Of a DNA stretch of 64,000 nucleotides, positions 48,525 through 59,096 are shown in pieces (position 1 is the first letter of the stretch; each line of letters opens with the position of its first letter). The notes under the pieces were generated by a model that saw only the letters and a program-made list of their open reading frames with translations, had not been told where the DNA came from and did not search any database. The DNA is taken from positions 739,649 to 803,648 of the forward strand of contig NC_133491.1 in assembly GCF_025370935.1 (NCBI RefSeq), written 5' to 3'. The DNA comes from Choristoneura fumiferana. Lineage: Eukaryota > Arthropoda > Insecta > Lepidoptera > Tortricidae. A program made the position numbers and the translations under genes.

Positions 48525-49600
48525 ATATTTTTTTCACACCTCTCCTTCAGAAAACTAACTTTTCCTCCCTGGCTTTTCTGAGTGTTTTATTGCAAATGCC
48601 ATTTTTTGAAGTTGATAATTGTAAAGCCACGCTATTTTCTATGCTGGTTGTTCTTTAATAATATTTAGAATGATTATTTTTCAAGTTCATTAATGCTCGA
48701 TGTGAAAAGTTGTATGAGCCACTCGGGAGCAAAATTATTTTCATCTTGGGCGCTAACACTTGAATCCCTCATTACGCTTAGGATTCTACTTAAGAATCCC
48801 TCGCTACGCTCAGGATTCTATTGTAGAATCCTTCGCTACATTCTGGATTAAATTTACGCCTCGCCGTAAATACACCATTTTGCTCCTTGTGACACAAATA
48901 ACTATTTTTATTTTCAAATTTCAATGTTTTTCCACTTGTATCTCATATTAGTATCCGGTATCAGGGCAGTAGCCCTAACATGAGTTTTTTTACCATCCTG
49001 TATATACAATATCAGATTGAGAACAAACTTTTTCCATTCACAAAATTAAATGGGCGTGACAAATGAGGAACCCTTGAAGAACCAGACGTTCCGACCCTTG
49101 CGAGTGAGTCAACAAGTTGTTAAGCACTTAAGTTTGTACTACTTTATTTGCTGACTGTACTTTTTATGGACTAATGACTTTTTATGACTTTCAATATCAT
49201 AAAAACTATACCAAATAAAAAATAGTTATTTGTGTCACAAGGGAGCAAAATGGTGTATTTACGGCGAGGGCGTACATTGAAACTAAAATGTAGCGAAGGA
49301 TTCTACAATAGAATCCTGAGTGTAGCGAGGGATTCTAAAGTAGAATCCTGAGCGTAATGAGGGATTCAAGTGTCATACAACTTTTCACACCGAGCATTAA
49401 GAAACTTGAAAAAAATAATTCTAAATATTAATAAAGAACAACCAGCATAGAAAATGGCGTGGCTTTACAATTATCAACTTCAAAAAATGGCATTTGCAAT
49501 AAAACACTTATAAAAGCCTTGAACAGAAAAGTTGCACTTTGCTCCCTCTCGACAGGGAGGAAAAGTTACTTTTCTGAAGGAGAGGTGTGAAAAATATATT
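48525..49600. repeat. Long imperfect palindrome, two arms of about 380 bp
   Basis: The left arm (about 48525-48912) starts near ATATTTTTTTCACACCTCTC and ends near GTGACACAAATAACTATTTT. The right arm (about 49222-49600) is its complement, with CCTCCCTGTCGAGAGGGAGC in place of the left arm's CCTCCCTGGC and lacking the left arm's AGCCACTCGGGAGCAAAATT. Each arm holds tandem units of about 33 bp of the form AGAATCCCTCGCTACGCTCA then GGATTCTA, alternating strands. The 310-bp spacer is unassigned apart from an element F-like TTTGCTGACTGTACTTTTTA at 49149-49168. No frame. A transcript across it would form long double-stranded RNA. Confidence 0.88.
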
Positions 49601-49602
49601 AT

Positions 49603-50166
49603 ATACCAATTTTTAAGTCAATCTGATTAAAATTTGACTTGCAAAATATGACCTGAACAAAAACATTGCGAGTTGATTTATTTAGGCTTTTATATATCCC
49701 ATCGCAAGTTAACAAGCATCCCTCACATAATGAGAGTGATTGGGCCATATTTCCCACTCGGCCCAATGCGGATTTTGAACTTAAATTGGCAAGTTGGTAA
49801 AAGCTTGCAACTAAAGTAACACTGCTAAAACTACGTAACTTTAACAAAGATCAGTCAGGTCAGACAATCATGTTCTAAATCAAGGTCACCATGTCATTAC
49901 CAAGCCATGACCCGACATCAAGGCGTTATGGCAAAGCCTTAACATGACTTGTAGTCATTTGGAATCTTAATGATTTCCGTTAGATGATGTTCTTAGTAAT
50001 ATTTTGTGGAAACTGACGCATTTTATTTCATAGAATTAGAATAGTAGAAGTTTAAACTTAATTGGTTTGAAATGTTACAACAATATCAAAGTTTAGAATG
50101 ACTGACTCATCACGAAGAAAATGACCGAAATGTTTTTTTTTGGTTTTCCTAATTTCGACTGTTTAC
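49603..50166. other. Element F and SINE-A scraps, otherwise no gene seen
   Basis: ACCAATTTTTAAGTCAATCT then AAATTTGACTTGCAAAATAT at 49606-49652 resembles the element F right part. With the F-like piece at 49149 it suggests an F copy split by the right arm of the palindrome. GTGATTGGGCCATATTTCCC then ACTCGGCCCAATGCGGATTT (about 49736-49775) is a worn antisense SINE-A body. Confidence 0.5.
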
Positions 50167-50167
50167 G

Positions 50168-50400
50168 CACACAACCGGCTAAGTGCGAGTCGGACTCGTG
50201 CACAGAGGGTTCCATACACATTTTTAGGTGTCTGAATATCCAGTGTTAGCAGAGCCCCTCTCCTAAACAAATTGTACGTAGGTACGCAGTGTGGGGTAAT
50301 TTTACATGGTTAGGCAGAATTTTAGCCTTCATAAGAAAATTTCAAGTTTCAAAAAATACCCTACTTAATCCCTCCTTATACGAAGATACTTTAATCCCGG
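50168..50400 (+). mobile_element. Element G fragment
   Basis: CACAACCGGCTAAGTGCGAG then TCGGACTCGTGCACAGAGGG and TTCCATACACATTTTTAGGT, followed by AATATCCAGTGTTAGCAGAG and CCCCTCTCCTAAACAAATTG. The far end is not identified. Confidence 0.75.
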
Positions 50401-50726
50401 AAAAATTTCGTTTTTCTTGCGGGATAGCAGTACTCATAATTACATTAATAGTATAGAAAAATACTTAATTAGTACTGCTCTACACGATAGTTAAATATAT
50501 CCTCCATTTATATGTAAAGTAGCGCTAATGAGCTATTGTAATACACATTAATTATTTTTATCTTAAAAACGTCCGTCGTAATGAACTGGTGAAAGCATTT
50601 GGGCCGTTGACTAGAATTGATTCGATTCAATTTTTCAAACAGATAATTTTTGAGATAACAAAGCAAAGCACAGAAGATGTATTACATGCTTTAGCTGACG
50701 TGAAATAAAGTTGTTTCATCATTTAT
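50401..50726. other. No gene seen
   Basis: AT-rich and unassigned. Confidence 0.45.
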
Positions 50727-50727
50727 C

Positions 50728-50975
50728 ATCAACTCGGTCTATTCTATCTCCCATTGCAGGCTACATGCCTCTTCTTAGAATGTGAGAGCTTGAGCTGTAA
50801 TTCCCGCGTAGGCCCTGTGCGGATTGGGAACGTCGTAACGTTAAATCGCTTCACAGGTTTTTGCAGGTTTCCTCACAATGTTTTCCTTCGCCGTAAAACC
50901 TTCACCGCTCGTGGTAAATTTAATCCACGATCACCTGCTCGAGAGTCAAATCACTAAGGTCTGTTACTTTCCACG
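50728..50975 (-). repeat. SINE-A, diverged, antisense
   Basis: CATCAACTCGGTCTATTCTA then TCTCCCATTGCAGGCTACAT, TTGAGCTGTAATTCCCGCGT, CCCTGTGCGGATTGGGAACG and TGCAGGTTTCCTCACAATGT. The B-box region is reduced to ATCCACGATCACCTGCTCGA. Internal CGTAAAACCTTCACCG shows a small duplication. Confidence 0.75.
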
Positions 50976-51004
50976 AATTTATCACACTTGAACTAAAAGA
51001 ATTT

Positions 51005-51110
51005 CTTTGCTCACCCACGACCTTATGATAGCTACATTTATGCAAGATATGCGTGTTCATGCAGTTCCTCCATCTCCACATCCACATATCAGTAACGCAT
51101 GATTCAATAA
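51005..51110 (+). repeat. One arm of the 10037-type fold-back
   Basis: TTGCTCACCCACGACCTTAT then GATAGCTACATTTATGC and GTGTTCATGCAGTTCCTCCA, as in the 10037-10254 arms. AGTAACGCATGATTCAATAA follows, a word also next to the arm at 2235. The opposite arm is absent. Confidence 0.65.
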
Positions 51111-51147
51111 ATTAATTATTACACTCGTGAAAAGGAAAAATGTCATA

Positions 51148-51292
51148 ACGCTGGGTTTAGACTTGCAAGGAAAATCGTGCAAGTTGCATTACATTGCGGC
51201 GCTCGATTGACCACTGCAAACTCGTTGGCTTTACGGCCTCGCAATGTAATGCAACTTGCACGATTTTTCTTGCAAGTCTAAACTCGGCTTAA
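51148..51292. mobile_element. Hairpin MITE, complete copy with about 48-bp arms
   Basis: AACGCTGGGTTTAGACTTGC then AAGGAAAATCGTGCAAGTTG and CATTACATTGC at the left; GCAATGTAATGCAACTTGCA then CGATTTTTCTTGCAAGTCTA and AACTCGGCTTAA at the right. The arms differ by only a few bases. The loop is GGCGCTCGATTGACCACTGC then AAACTCGTTGGCTTTACGGC. Confidence 0.88.
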
Positions 51293-52392
51293 GAGACAAA
51301 GCGTGTTGTGAAGGTGAATGTGTATATTTTATTCGCACAATTGACGTAAATGTTAATGTGTACTTTGCTTTAATATACATTAATTAAACTGCGGGTAAGC
51401 ATTTATTACTTGTTTTACTTATTGTTGCAGAATTGGCTTTAAAATTGAATTCCGAGTCTAATGCAAAAAATAGTTCACGTAAATTTAACTTAGATCAACT
51501 TTTTGTTTCTATTTAATAAACACTGAAATTTACTATTTCATTTTGTTGTTTTTTAAGTAAAATAATAAATTAATGGTAGTCCGATGTCTACATAGAATTT
51601 ACAACAAAAACATATCTTACCTACTTATTCTTACCACACTTTCAAATGTAGGCTGTTCTGGACCTAATTCTTAATTCTTATTCTTATTTCTTTCATAATG
51701 TCATAAGTATAGTTACCGCAGTTTGAACTATTTTTTTTTGTTTATTTGTTGTCTTTTTTAAGACACATTTTTTTGTCACAATACAATCAAAAAGAAAAAA
51801 GCCGTAACTCATATTGCAATACACAAATAGCTGATACAATAACATGTCGATTTATAGTTCGTGACACTGCTTAAATAAAATTAAGGCTATTGTTTTTTTT
51901 TTTAATAAAAGGGTAAATGAACTCTCTACTTAGTAAAACGTCGTATTATCCAATAATCTTGACAGCCGCAACAGCACCGTGTCATTAAAATTAATAGTTT
52001 CAATGATTAATTCATTAATTGCTACAAAAATAATGACACCCACATAAATTTGTCTATGGTAAACTGGACTATGAATTAAAAATGTGGTTTGTGTTTTTTT
52101 ACCAGTTTGTTAATTCTATTTTAGTTTATGTTTACTGCTTCTAGACCTAAATATTAGTATTTTTTTTGCACAGAATTCTAAGAAGACGTCGAAATCTGAA
52201 AAAAAAGCTTTCTTTCAATATAGAGACTACCAACAAAAAATCCTCAAATGATTGTTATACTCGTCTTAACCCATTAAATTATTTCGAAATGTTTAAATAT
52301 TTACAAAAACTAATATACAATTGACGAAACACTTCAAGATGAAAAGATTTTGTGTTATGAATACTAAAAGTCGTCATGTTATATTATTATCG
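51293..52392. other. No gene seen
   Basis: Strongly AT-rich with many homopolymer runs; no supported frame. Confidence 0.5.
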
Positions 52393-52399
52393 TGGCAAT

Positions 52400-52660
52400 T
52401 TATTTAAATTGTCCACTTGTAAATATAACAATTAATAACCCACCCACACACCACAGTAATAATGCACCGCATACTATTTGGACCCCAATGGGCAGTATGT
52501 TGAATGCATGTGTTGAATTTCGGTAGAATGTGATATGTCTATCGTAGGCGTGCACCGTTGCTTGTAACATAGAGCTAAATACAAGGGCCTTAGAAAGCCC
52601 TTTAGAAAGCCTTTTAGAAAGAAAGAAAATTAGGTTAAAGAAAAAAGAGAAATTTGTCAA
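52400..52660 (-). other. Orphan 86-codon minus frame with hydrophobic C-terminus
   Basis: The frame ends in a hydrophobic stretch (VQIVCGALLLWCVGGLLIVI) that could be a membrane segment, preceded by a polar part. The N-terminal third is low-complexity Phe/Lys-rich from AT-rich DNA. No homology, promoter or neighbour supports it. It could be a small exon, but chance is likelier. Confidence 0.15.
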
Positions 52661-52692
52661 TGAGTTTAAAGCATTTAAAGAAGACTCCGCGC

Positions 52693-52937
52693 ATTGCTAC
52701 CATCTTGCTCGCTAATCCTGCCGTGAAGCAGCAGTGCTTGCATTGTTGTGTTTCGGCGTGGAGAGTAAGACAGCCGGTGAAATTACTGGCACGTGAGGTA
52801 TCCATCTTAGGCCTCTAGTTGGCAACGCGTCTGCAATACCCATGGTGTTGCAGACGTTATGGGCGGTGGTGATCTCTTACCATCAGGAGACCCACTTGCT
52901 TGTTTGCCATCCAGTCGAATAAAAAAAAAAAAAAAAG
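52693..52937 (+). repeat. Element D, 5'-truncated
   Basis: ATTGCTACCATCTTGCTCGC then TAATCCTGCCGTGAAGCAGC, GAAATTACTGGCACGTGAGG, TTACCATCAGGAGACCCACT and GCCATCCAGTCGAAT, then A15 or more at 52921-52936. Confidence 0.88.
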
Positions 52938-53930
52938 ACTATTAAAATTACGCTTTTTATTATTAATTAGAAGCCATGGGCTCCACAGTGATGGTTTTGG
53001 AGATTCATTAGAAGGTTTATGTCTGTGGACATCTTACGGCTGGAAAATTAATGATAACAAAGATTCTATGAATACCCCTATTCTAAGTATTCTATGGATC
53101 TCGATAAACTTCATCCACATGCTCCGATCTTTAGCGCGGTTAGTCTTTAGCCAGACCATCTCTTTAGACTACGCCCTCTGAGTCTTTTACCATAAGTTTT
53201 TTCGTTTGCTGTTTATTTTCTAGGTTTACATTACGACTGTAAACAGCATTTTCGTATGGGTCCATATCACCTCTCATAATTGTCGCAATTAATGATGTAA
53301 ATGTTTGTCATAATGTATTGTTTTTGATAGCTGTTTTTTCTCTGAATCCATCAATTGTTCGGGATTTTTATGAAACAAACCTAACCTAACCTATAGAGTT
53401 CTACAAGATAACCATTTAGTCATTACAAAAAAAAAATGTTTTAGACGGAAAAAAATATGAATAACAAAAATGATGACTTGCGAATATTATGAGAGAAGAT
53501 GCGCGAAGACCGAATTTATCGAGGTCAATATTGGGGGACCGACTAAAGAAGAGGACTATTCAAAATAGCCACTATTTGTTATGTTTCAACTTGTAAAGAA
53601 ACTACCAACTTTGACTAAAGAGCATGGAAATCTTGCTGTTCCAAATTATAACTAATGAAAAAGTATTTACGCTAACATTTCATTTTACCCATCGCAAATA
53701 TATTAGGGCGATGAACGCAACGTTTTCTTTAAATCTTGCCTGGAACGCAGCTGAAGGTCTAACTAAATTAAATTACAAAACTTTCGTGTTAAATGCACTG
53801 ACATACGGTTAATTATAATTACACTCTGTGTTATTCTAACTATAGAAAAACAAGTGGGGTTCAAAGACACTTTTGTATTTGTAATGTTTTTTTGTATCAA
53901 TTCCATAAACGGCTTTTACTAAACAAAACC
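52938..53930. other. No gene seen
   Basis: A 93-codon frame (52900-53181) begins in the poly(A) of element D and has no recognisable motif. The 62-codon frame 53624-53812 is also unassigned. AACCTAACCTAACCT near 53379-53393 is a three-unit match to the insect telomere word CCTAA and is too short to mean anything. Confidence 0.5.
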
Positions 53931-53934
53931 AGTC

Positions 53935-54270
53935 ACCTCTGCAGCGCCTCTACTCTATGCCCCGTTAACATTACACAACGCTAGAGCACGGGCTCGGCCG
54001 TTACTCTGCCAATGTGGCCGAGCGCGCGCACACCGCAGTCACGCGTCAAAAAATAAATAAAAAAAAAACTAAACGTCACTCAACTTTGACAGTTCGTTTT
54101 TCGCGCGCAAAATCGTGCCAGGAAGCGTGTTGGAAAAAGCCTAAGCTGCAAATTTTGTGCTTTGTGTTGTGTGTGTGAGTGATAAAGGTTAATTTTTGTT
54201 GGTTTTGGGATCGTTGAGATGTGTCAATGGATTTGTACGCATTACCGGTTGGGAACTCTTGTTAGGTACG
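53935..54270 (+). promoter_or_regulatory. Candidate promoter and short 5' exon
   Basis: A CG-rich island (CACGGGCTCGGCCGTTACTC, GGCCGAGCGCGCGCACACCG) stands out in AT-rich surroundings and contains CCAAT (GCCAATGTGGCC). Downstream is CTTTGACAGTTCGTTTTTCG, then an ATG at about 54220 with 14 codons open to GTTAG, followed by GTACGTATTTTT, a good splice-donor match near 54264-54269. This layout fits a TSS with a short first coding exon, but no second exon is visible and chance cannot be excluded. Confidence 0.25.
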
Positions 54271-55798
54271 TATTTTTTTTTGATCGATGATTTAATGGTA
54301 TGACGAATCAGCTGATTCGTACAGGGAAGTGCTTAGTTGTTAGGATCGTCTCGTTAATCATTTTTGTCAATATCGTATTGTATCTTTTTTTAGATTTGTG
54401 GTTTACTATTTGTGGTGCTTGAATAACTTTATCAGATGATTGAATCTATAGTACGATGACTAGTCATTTAAATTTATGTCAATCGTGACTATTTCAATTG
54501 TTATTTCATTGTCATGTGAAACTATTGAAGTCAAAAAGGTTATGAAGTTCCAGTTTTAATAATAACTATGTAATTTATACCATATCAATAACTATGACAT
54601 AAAAACGAATACCGTCAACATCGGAAAAACATTGATGAATTTGTTTCATTCTCCAATGGACCTGGGCTTCAGTCAGTATAAATAAATTAAAAAATTAAAC
54701 ACGCGCTTAGTTCACATTACCCTTGGATATCTTTATCACTTGTGTAAATACACTTACAACCGTTTAAATCTATGTAAATTAGTACGCTAAACTGTTTAAA
54801 TACGAAACTGTTAATCATATACCGACTTGCATAAATTACATTTAAATATCACCAAAAACACCATAGTAACGTAACGTAAAAAGTAAAAAATATCAAAAAA
54901 AATGCGGAAGACAAAATTACGAAAAGGCTAACTCAATGTCACACGCGTCACAAGTCAGCGTCTTGTCTAAACAAAAAGTTGTAAGTGATTATACATTTTT
55001 TGTCGTTACGACGTTCTCCATATAGCGTGCTGTTACGCGTGTTAACTCTGACATATAATTACAAATGTGAACATTGTTTGAAAGTGAGTTTTTGTTTGCT
55101 AATCGTCATTTTAATTGCTAATTTAACGCCCGTGGTGCTATTACGGCTGTCTGGGATGCTTCTTTTTGTTAAGTGTTTAAAGTTATTTTTAGCTAAGATT
55201 ACGGTATTTTCACTTTTATTTTGCATTTGTTTTGTACATGTTGCAACCTAAAACAACAACGATGTTATTGCAACTTTTTCAAAAACTACTTAATGTTGGA
55301 CAATAGACAAAAATGGATCAAAATAAAAGATAGTTTAAAGTGGTTTTTATTTCTTTGCAAGATAAAGTTCTTGGTAAGAAAAACGAACTACTTAGTGGTG
55401 TACAAGATACACTTAGATTACACTTAGTGGTAAACAATAATTAAATTTCCATCATCAAAAACATGAACACCGAAAAAAATTGCAGAAGTCTGAAGCTACT
55501 TCAAAAGGATGGCCTCGCTTTTAAATTTGGGCAAGTTATCAATCGTGTGAAACACTGTACAGAATTTTTTACTGGCAGGCAGAAGTGCCACAAAAAACGT
55601 ACACACTTCAAATAATATATGGCTGTGATAACACTGTTTTTTTATTTAACAAAGTTCACTTTCGTTTATTCCCATTAAACGCACGCATTTATTTAATAAT
55701 TCAGTGGGCTAATGTCAAAAAAAACTCGCTACCTTTTCAATTATCCACTCGCACGCAGCTCCTAACAACGGCTATTAACTGAGCTCTATTAGTGCATG
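54271..55798. other. No gene seen
   Basis: AT-rich. The 88-codon frame 54985-55251 is rich in Leu/Val/Phe and could encode a membrane segment, but has no family resemblance and no context. The frame at 55221-55427 overlaps it. Confidence 0.4.
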
Positions 55799-55799
55799 G

Positions 55800-55840
55800 C
55801 TGTGCGAGCGAGTCGAGTGGGCGGGGCCAATCGGATACAA
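55800..55840. promoter_or_regulatory. GC box next to CCAAT box
   Basis: GAGTGGGCGGGGCCAATCGG at about 55815-55834 joins an Sp1/KLF-type GGGCGGGG to CCAAT. Such a pair often occurs in promoters, on either strand. The nearest frames are unassigned, so this is only a motif. Confidence 0.25.
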
Positions 55841-56264
55841 CAATCAGGGAAAGGGTTTGAAAAGAGATACAAGTGTTTTTAAAATTTTGTTTTTATTAGA
55901 ATGATAAGGATTTTAATTGCGTGTATTTTTGTAATACATACATCGGAATTTAGTGTTTCAAATGGTATTGTTTTTTGAAGATCCCCAAGTTGTATCTGTC
56001 CGAAAATACTGTCGCTGTAAGCTGATTCCAAAGACCCACTGCGCGTGGCGAATAGTTCCGCATGAAGCAAATATCGAGCACTAAATAAGAAATTCTTATG
56101 ATTAATTGAGTCCCACTGCTGGGAAAAGGATCTTGTTTACTTCCAAACCACTATGTACTTATCCAGTTTGTAATTGACTAATAGTTTACTTCTGCATCCA
56201 GCTCTTCATGTCATCTCCATCTCTATTTGTTTCACCTACATTACGATCCATGGGTTTCGAGAGG
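55841..56264. other. No gene assigned; LINE scraps likely
   Basis: A 63-codon minus frame (55879-56070) may belong to a decayed LINE, but I cannot place it. TGAGTCCCACTGCTGGGAAA then AGGATC near 56107-56132 resembles the antisense end of the LINE at 14050-14145. Confidence 0.35.
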
Positions 56265-56372
56265 CACCTAAATAGGCACTAGATGGGCACGCACCCGCAG
56301 ACCTAATAATGCTGTAGGCGGCGGTGATCACTGACCTCTTTGCTCGTTTTCCAGCTGTTTGATAAAAAAAAT
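56265..56372 (+). repeat. Decayed relative of element D
   Basis: ACGCACCCGCAGACCTAATA then ATGCTGTAGGCGGCGGTGAT and CTTTGCTCGTTTTCCAGCTG then TTTGATAAAAAAA follows the D 3' order (GGGCGGTGGTGATCTCTTACC, GCTCGTTTGCCATCCAG, A-tail). Confidence 0.5.
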
Positions 56373-56752
56373 CTAAAAAAGTTTGTGGTAAAAAATGTTT
56401 TTTTTTTATTGTACTTGAATTATCTTTCATTCTACATAATTAACAACCGAATTCAAATAAATCTGACCACTCAAAGTGAGTTAAATTGAAGTTCAAAGAT
56501 TTGACTACCTATCCAATTCGGCATGCTAAACATAAGCTTGTAGAAGCTCAAGTAACCTAGAACAGTAACCATGCTTTATCATTACAAATCGTTCAAACAC
56601 TTCGAAATCCTCTTCTCAAATATCAAGGCCGATCCTTGTAAACAGTTAATCGTGTGTAATGAAATTTGATCGCGCAAATCGACAGTTCTAGGTCACTGCG
56701 TACGCGTCTTTACATAGGTTAGCGCCACAGTTGGCGAGCGAGCGAGTTGGAG
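56373..56752. other. No gene seen
   Basis: AT-rich; GGCGAGCGAGCGAGTTGG near 56734-56751 directly precedes the TTAA-flanked element. Confidence 0.4.
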
Positions 56753-57265
56753 TTAAGGGGATCCCATGCCCCAATGACCTTCGATCTGAATTCCTTAGTT
56801 TTCTAATGTTTTTTGTAGCTTATTTTTTTAACAACAACGGCTTTAAGCAATAAAGTATCCCATATTTACTTCAAAGTTCATTGTGTTCGAGATATTTGGT
56901 ATCAAAATTGAACAATTTTAGACCAAAAAAGTGGTTTTCTAGCCATAACATTTTGCTAATTAGTTTAAATGAAAACCCTCGACACGTTTTTAGAGACGTC
57001 AAAGACGAAACCAAATAAGATGTAGATTTTGTATATGTAAGATCATTCACGTCAATAGTGATACGAAATACTTAAGTGTTTTTTAGACAATATTTAAAAA
57101 AAACGAAATTAAGTATTCATTTTTTCGAAATCCGGTAGTCAAAAATGGAGATAAAAAATTGAAGAACCGATAGCCGTTTGACTTATAATTCTATCTGTAG
57201 TAAAAAGTAGGAGATACGATTCAAAACTTGTCAAAAACCAACGAAAACCTCGGGTAGCCCCTTAA
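56753..57265. mobile_element. Possible TTAA-flanked element, about 505 bp
   Basis: TTAA at 56753-56756 is followed by GGGGATCCCATGCCCC. The other end reads GGGTAGCCCC then TTAA at 57262-57265. The first 10 bases of the two ends match at about 7 positions when inverted. TTAA targets are typical of piggyBac-type transposons. The interior is AT-rich with no transposase frame. Confidence 0.45.
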
Positions 57266-58316
57266 GATAGGGGTAGTGAAATAAGTAGATTGATAAACAA
57301 GGGTTGTAAGTGATCAATTACACCCAAGATTTAGGCGCACGAACGAGCAAAATGAGCGAGGGTGCTCTTTAACATTTACTCGAGTTGAACACTACTTTTC
57401 ATCACAAATGCGAGGAAATAAAGAAAAACCGTTATTATAAATGTATACGCAATTTGTAACAGAGCGGAAGAAAATTATCGCGCCAAACAGTCTTTTGTTT
57501 TTTTTTAATGGCTCGCTCTCTTTGACTTTGGCACATTCAGCCAGCACTGACCAGCAGCATTATGCCAGCAAAGAAGTTTGGAGGTAAATATCACGCATTA
57601 CAATCTCCTTGTTTACCAGTTCGTGAATAAAAAGGAGCACCATTCGATTTTTAAATTTACTTACATCCCTAAAGATGTAAGTCGAATTTACAACACGGAT
57701 TTCAAGTTAAATGCAACCTACTTTCAGAGCTTAAGTGATGAAAACCAAATAACCGCGTGAGAAAAAAACTGAATGGCTTTAAGAAATGGATGATCTTTAA
57801 TCAGATATCATGCACAGATATATTAATAAGATATGAACCTGTTAGACAGAACAGAATTTTCTTCAGGTGAGATACGGGTCAATCGCGGGTCAGTGTTATA
57901 TAAAAAAAATGGTAGAGACTAGAGGGACACGGGAGAAAATGAAAAACTGGAACAGTACTATACTGTCGGACCTTTACGATTTTAGTAAGTAAAACTGATC
58001 CATAACCATAATTATTCATAGTTAAAATACCACGCACAGGACTTATCACGCTAACACACACGAGTAATATTTACCTCGACGCTTCGGCAACATTACAGTG
58101 TGGCCGTGGTCACGAGTAGACTGAAGTGTGCGGTGTCAAGTCTGCCTAGCAGCGAGAGTCCTTCGAACTACCCGCATTTGATCACAAACAGTACCGGCAC
58201 TCATATCACGAACTACCCGCACTTGTTCATTTTTATTTGTCACCCCATCACACCGACACACAACACTAACAACGTCCGATCGTCCCTCAGAACATTCATC
58301 CCGACGCCGACACTTA
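57266..58316. other. No confirmed gene; short ATG exon candidate and one repeat
   Basis: GTGATCAATTACACCCAAGA, GAGCAAAATGAGCGAGGGTG and TACTCGAGTTGAACACTACT (57310-57400) look like a worn fold-back repeat. At 57561 ATGCCAGCAAAGAAGTTTGG then AGGTAAATA gives MPAKKFG before a donor-like GGTAAAT, but nothing downstream supports it. The 116-codon frame at 58100-58450 runs through a LINE tail. AACTACCCGCA occurs twice (58168, 58211) in a Cys-poor, Thr/Pro-rich stretch. Confidence 0.3.
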
Positions 58317-58400
58317 TTTATGTATGTATGTATGTAAATACTTTATTGTACATAAAACAACAAATAATACAAAAAGAAAAAAAAACAAAACAAAGGACAA
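58317..58400 (-). repeat. LINE 3' tail of the TACA family, antisense
   Basis: TTATGTATGTATGTATGTAA then ATACTTTATTGTACATAAAA is the complement of a TACATACATAC tail with the AATAAA signal, as at 11983-12113. It is followed by A-rich low-complexity sequence. Confidence 0.65.
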
Positions 58401-58636
58401 AGGCAAAAAGGGGATTTATAACAGGATTCCACGAAGATGAAAGCTTATAACCATCGTCCCGGTAAAATTTTTATGCTTTTTATTTCAACTGCTTCACGTA
58501 CCATTTTGATTAAAATTACGTTCCGTGGATAGAATTTTTGGATTGTGAAGCTCAATCCAATGGTTTGGTCCTGACTCCAATAAATGCTCGGCTATGAGTG
58601 AAAATCACGAAATTTTAAGACATTATACCATAATTA
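58401..58636. other. No gene seen
   Basis: AT-rich, unassigned. Confidence 0.4.
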
Positions 58637-58870
58637 TTATTTAGTAAGGATTCTTCTTCTTCTTTGGTCGGATACTCTTGGCAGAGCAGTCGTGGTCACG
58701 TAGCACGTCGAAATTCTACGCCAGTTCTCCCTGGCTGTCGCTTCTCTGCCGCAAGTGTTGAGAGGAGTGTTTGTTAGGGCCTTTATCTGGTCAGTCCAGC
58801 GCATGGGAGAACGTCCTCTTGATCTTTTCCCATTTACCCTTCCCTGCATAAGGATCCAAGGATAAGGAGC
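58637..58870 (-). pseudogene. LINE C-terminal fragment, sixth lineage, (GAA)n tail
   Basis: The minus frame 58849-58637 reads QGRVNGKRSRGRSPMRWTDQ, then IKALTNTPLNTCGREATARE and NWRRI. KRSRGRSPxRWTDxI and ARENWRR are the terminal motifs of another RTE-like polyprotein. The end after NWRRI looks frameshifted, and (GAAGAAGAA) follows at about 58648-58660. Upstream coding sequence is unrecognisable. Confidence 0.72.
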
Positions 58871-59094
58871 AATTAAAGCGGCCCAGGTTTTCAGTTACTC
58901 TTCGTTTATATCAAATCTGTCATTCACTACAATGGAACTGGAAATCTCAAGTTTTGTAGTTAGAGTCACATACTACTACAGTTTCCGTTCGTAAATAAAA
59001 TAGATTCTTTTAAAACTCATTAACACCACAACCCGCGATGCAACTTGCAGTACCTTTACTTGTAAACTAAAGGTAAAATCCCCGTGTGTGCCCT
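58871..59094. other. No gene seen
   Basis: Unassigned. Confidence 0.4.
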
Positions 59095-59096
59095 TA

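Noticed and set aside
53379..53393. Telomere-like CCTAA repeats
   Set aside because: Only three units; expected by chance in AT-rich insect DNA and not at a sequence end.
57561..57590. ATG exon MPAKKFG with donor-like GGTAAAT
   Set aside because: Seven codons with a weak donor and no supporting second exon; chance cannot be separated.
58100..58450. 116-codon frame rich in Thr, Pro and Lys
   Set aside because: The second half is translated from a LINE (TACA)n tail and A-rich DNA; the first half has two short DNA repeats and no domain.
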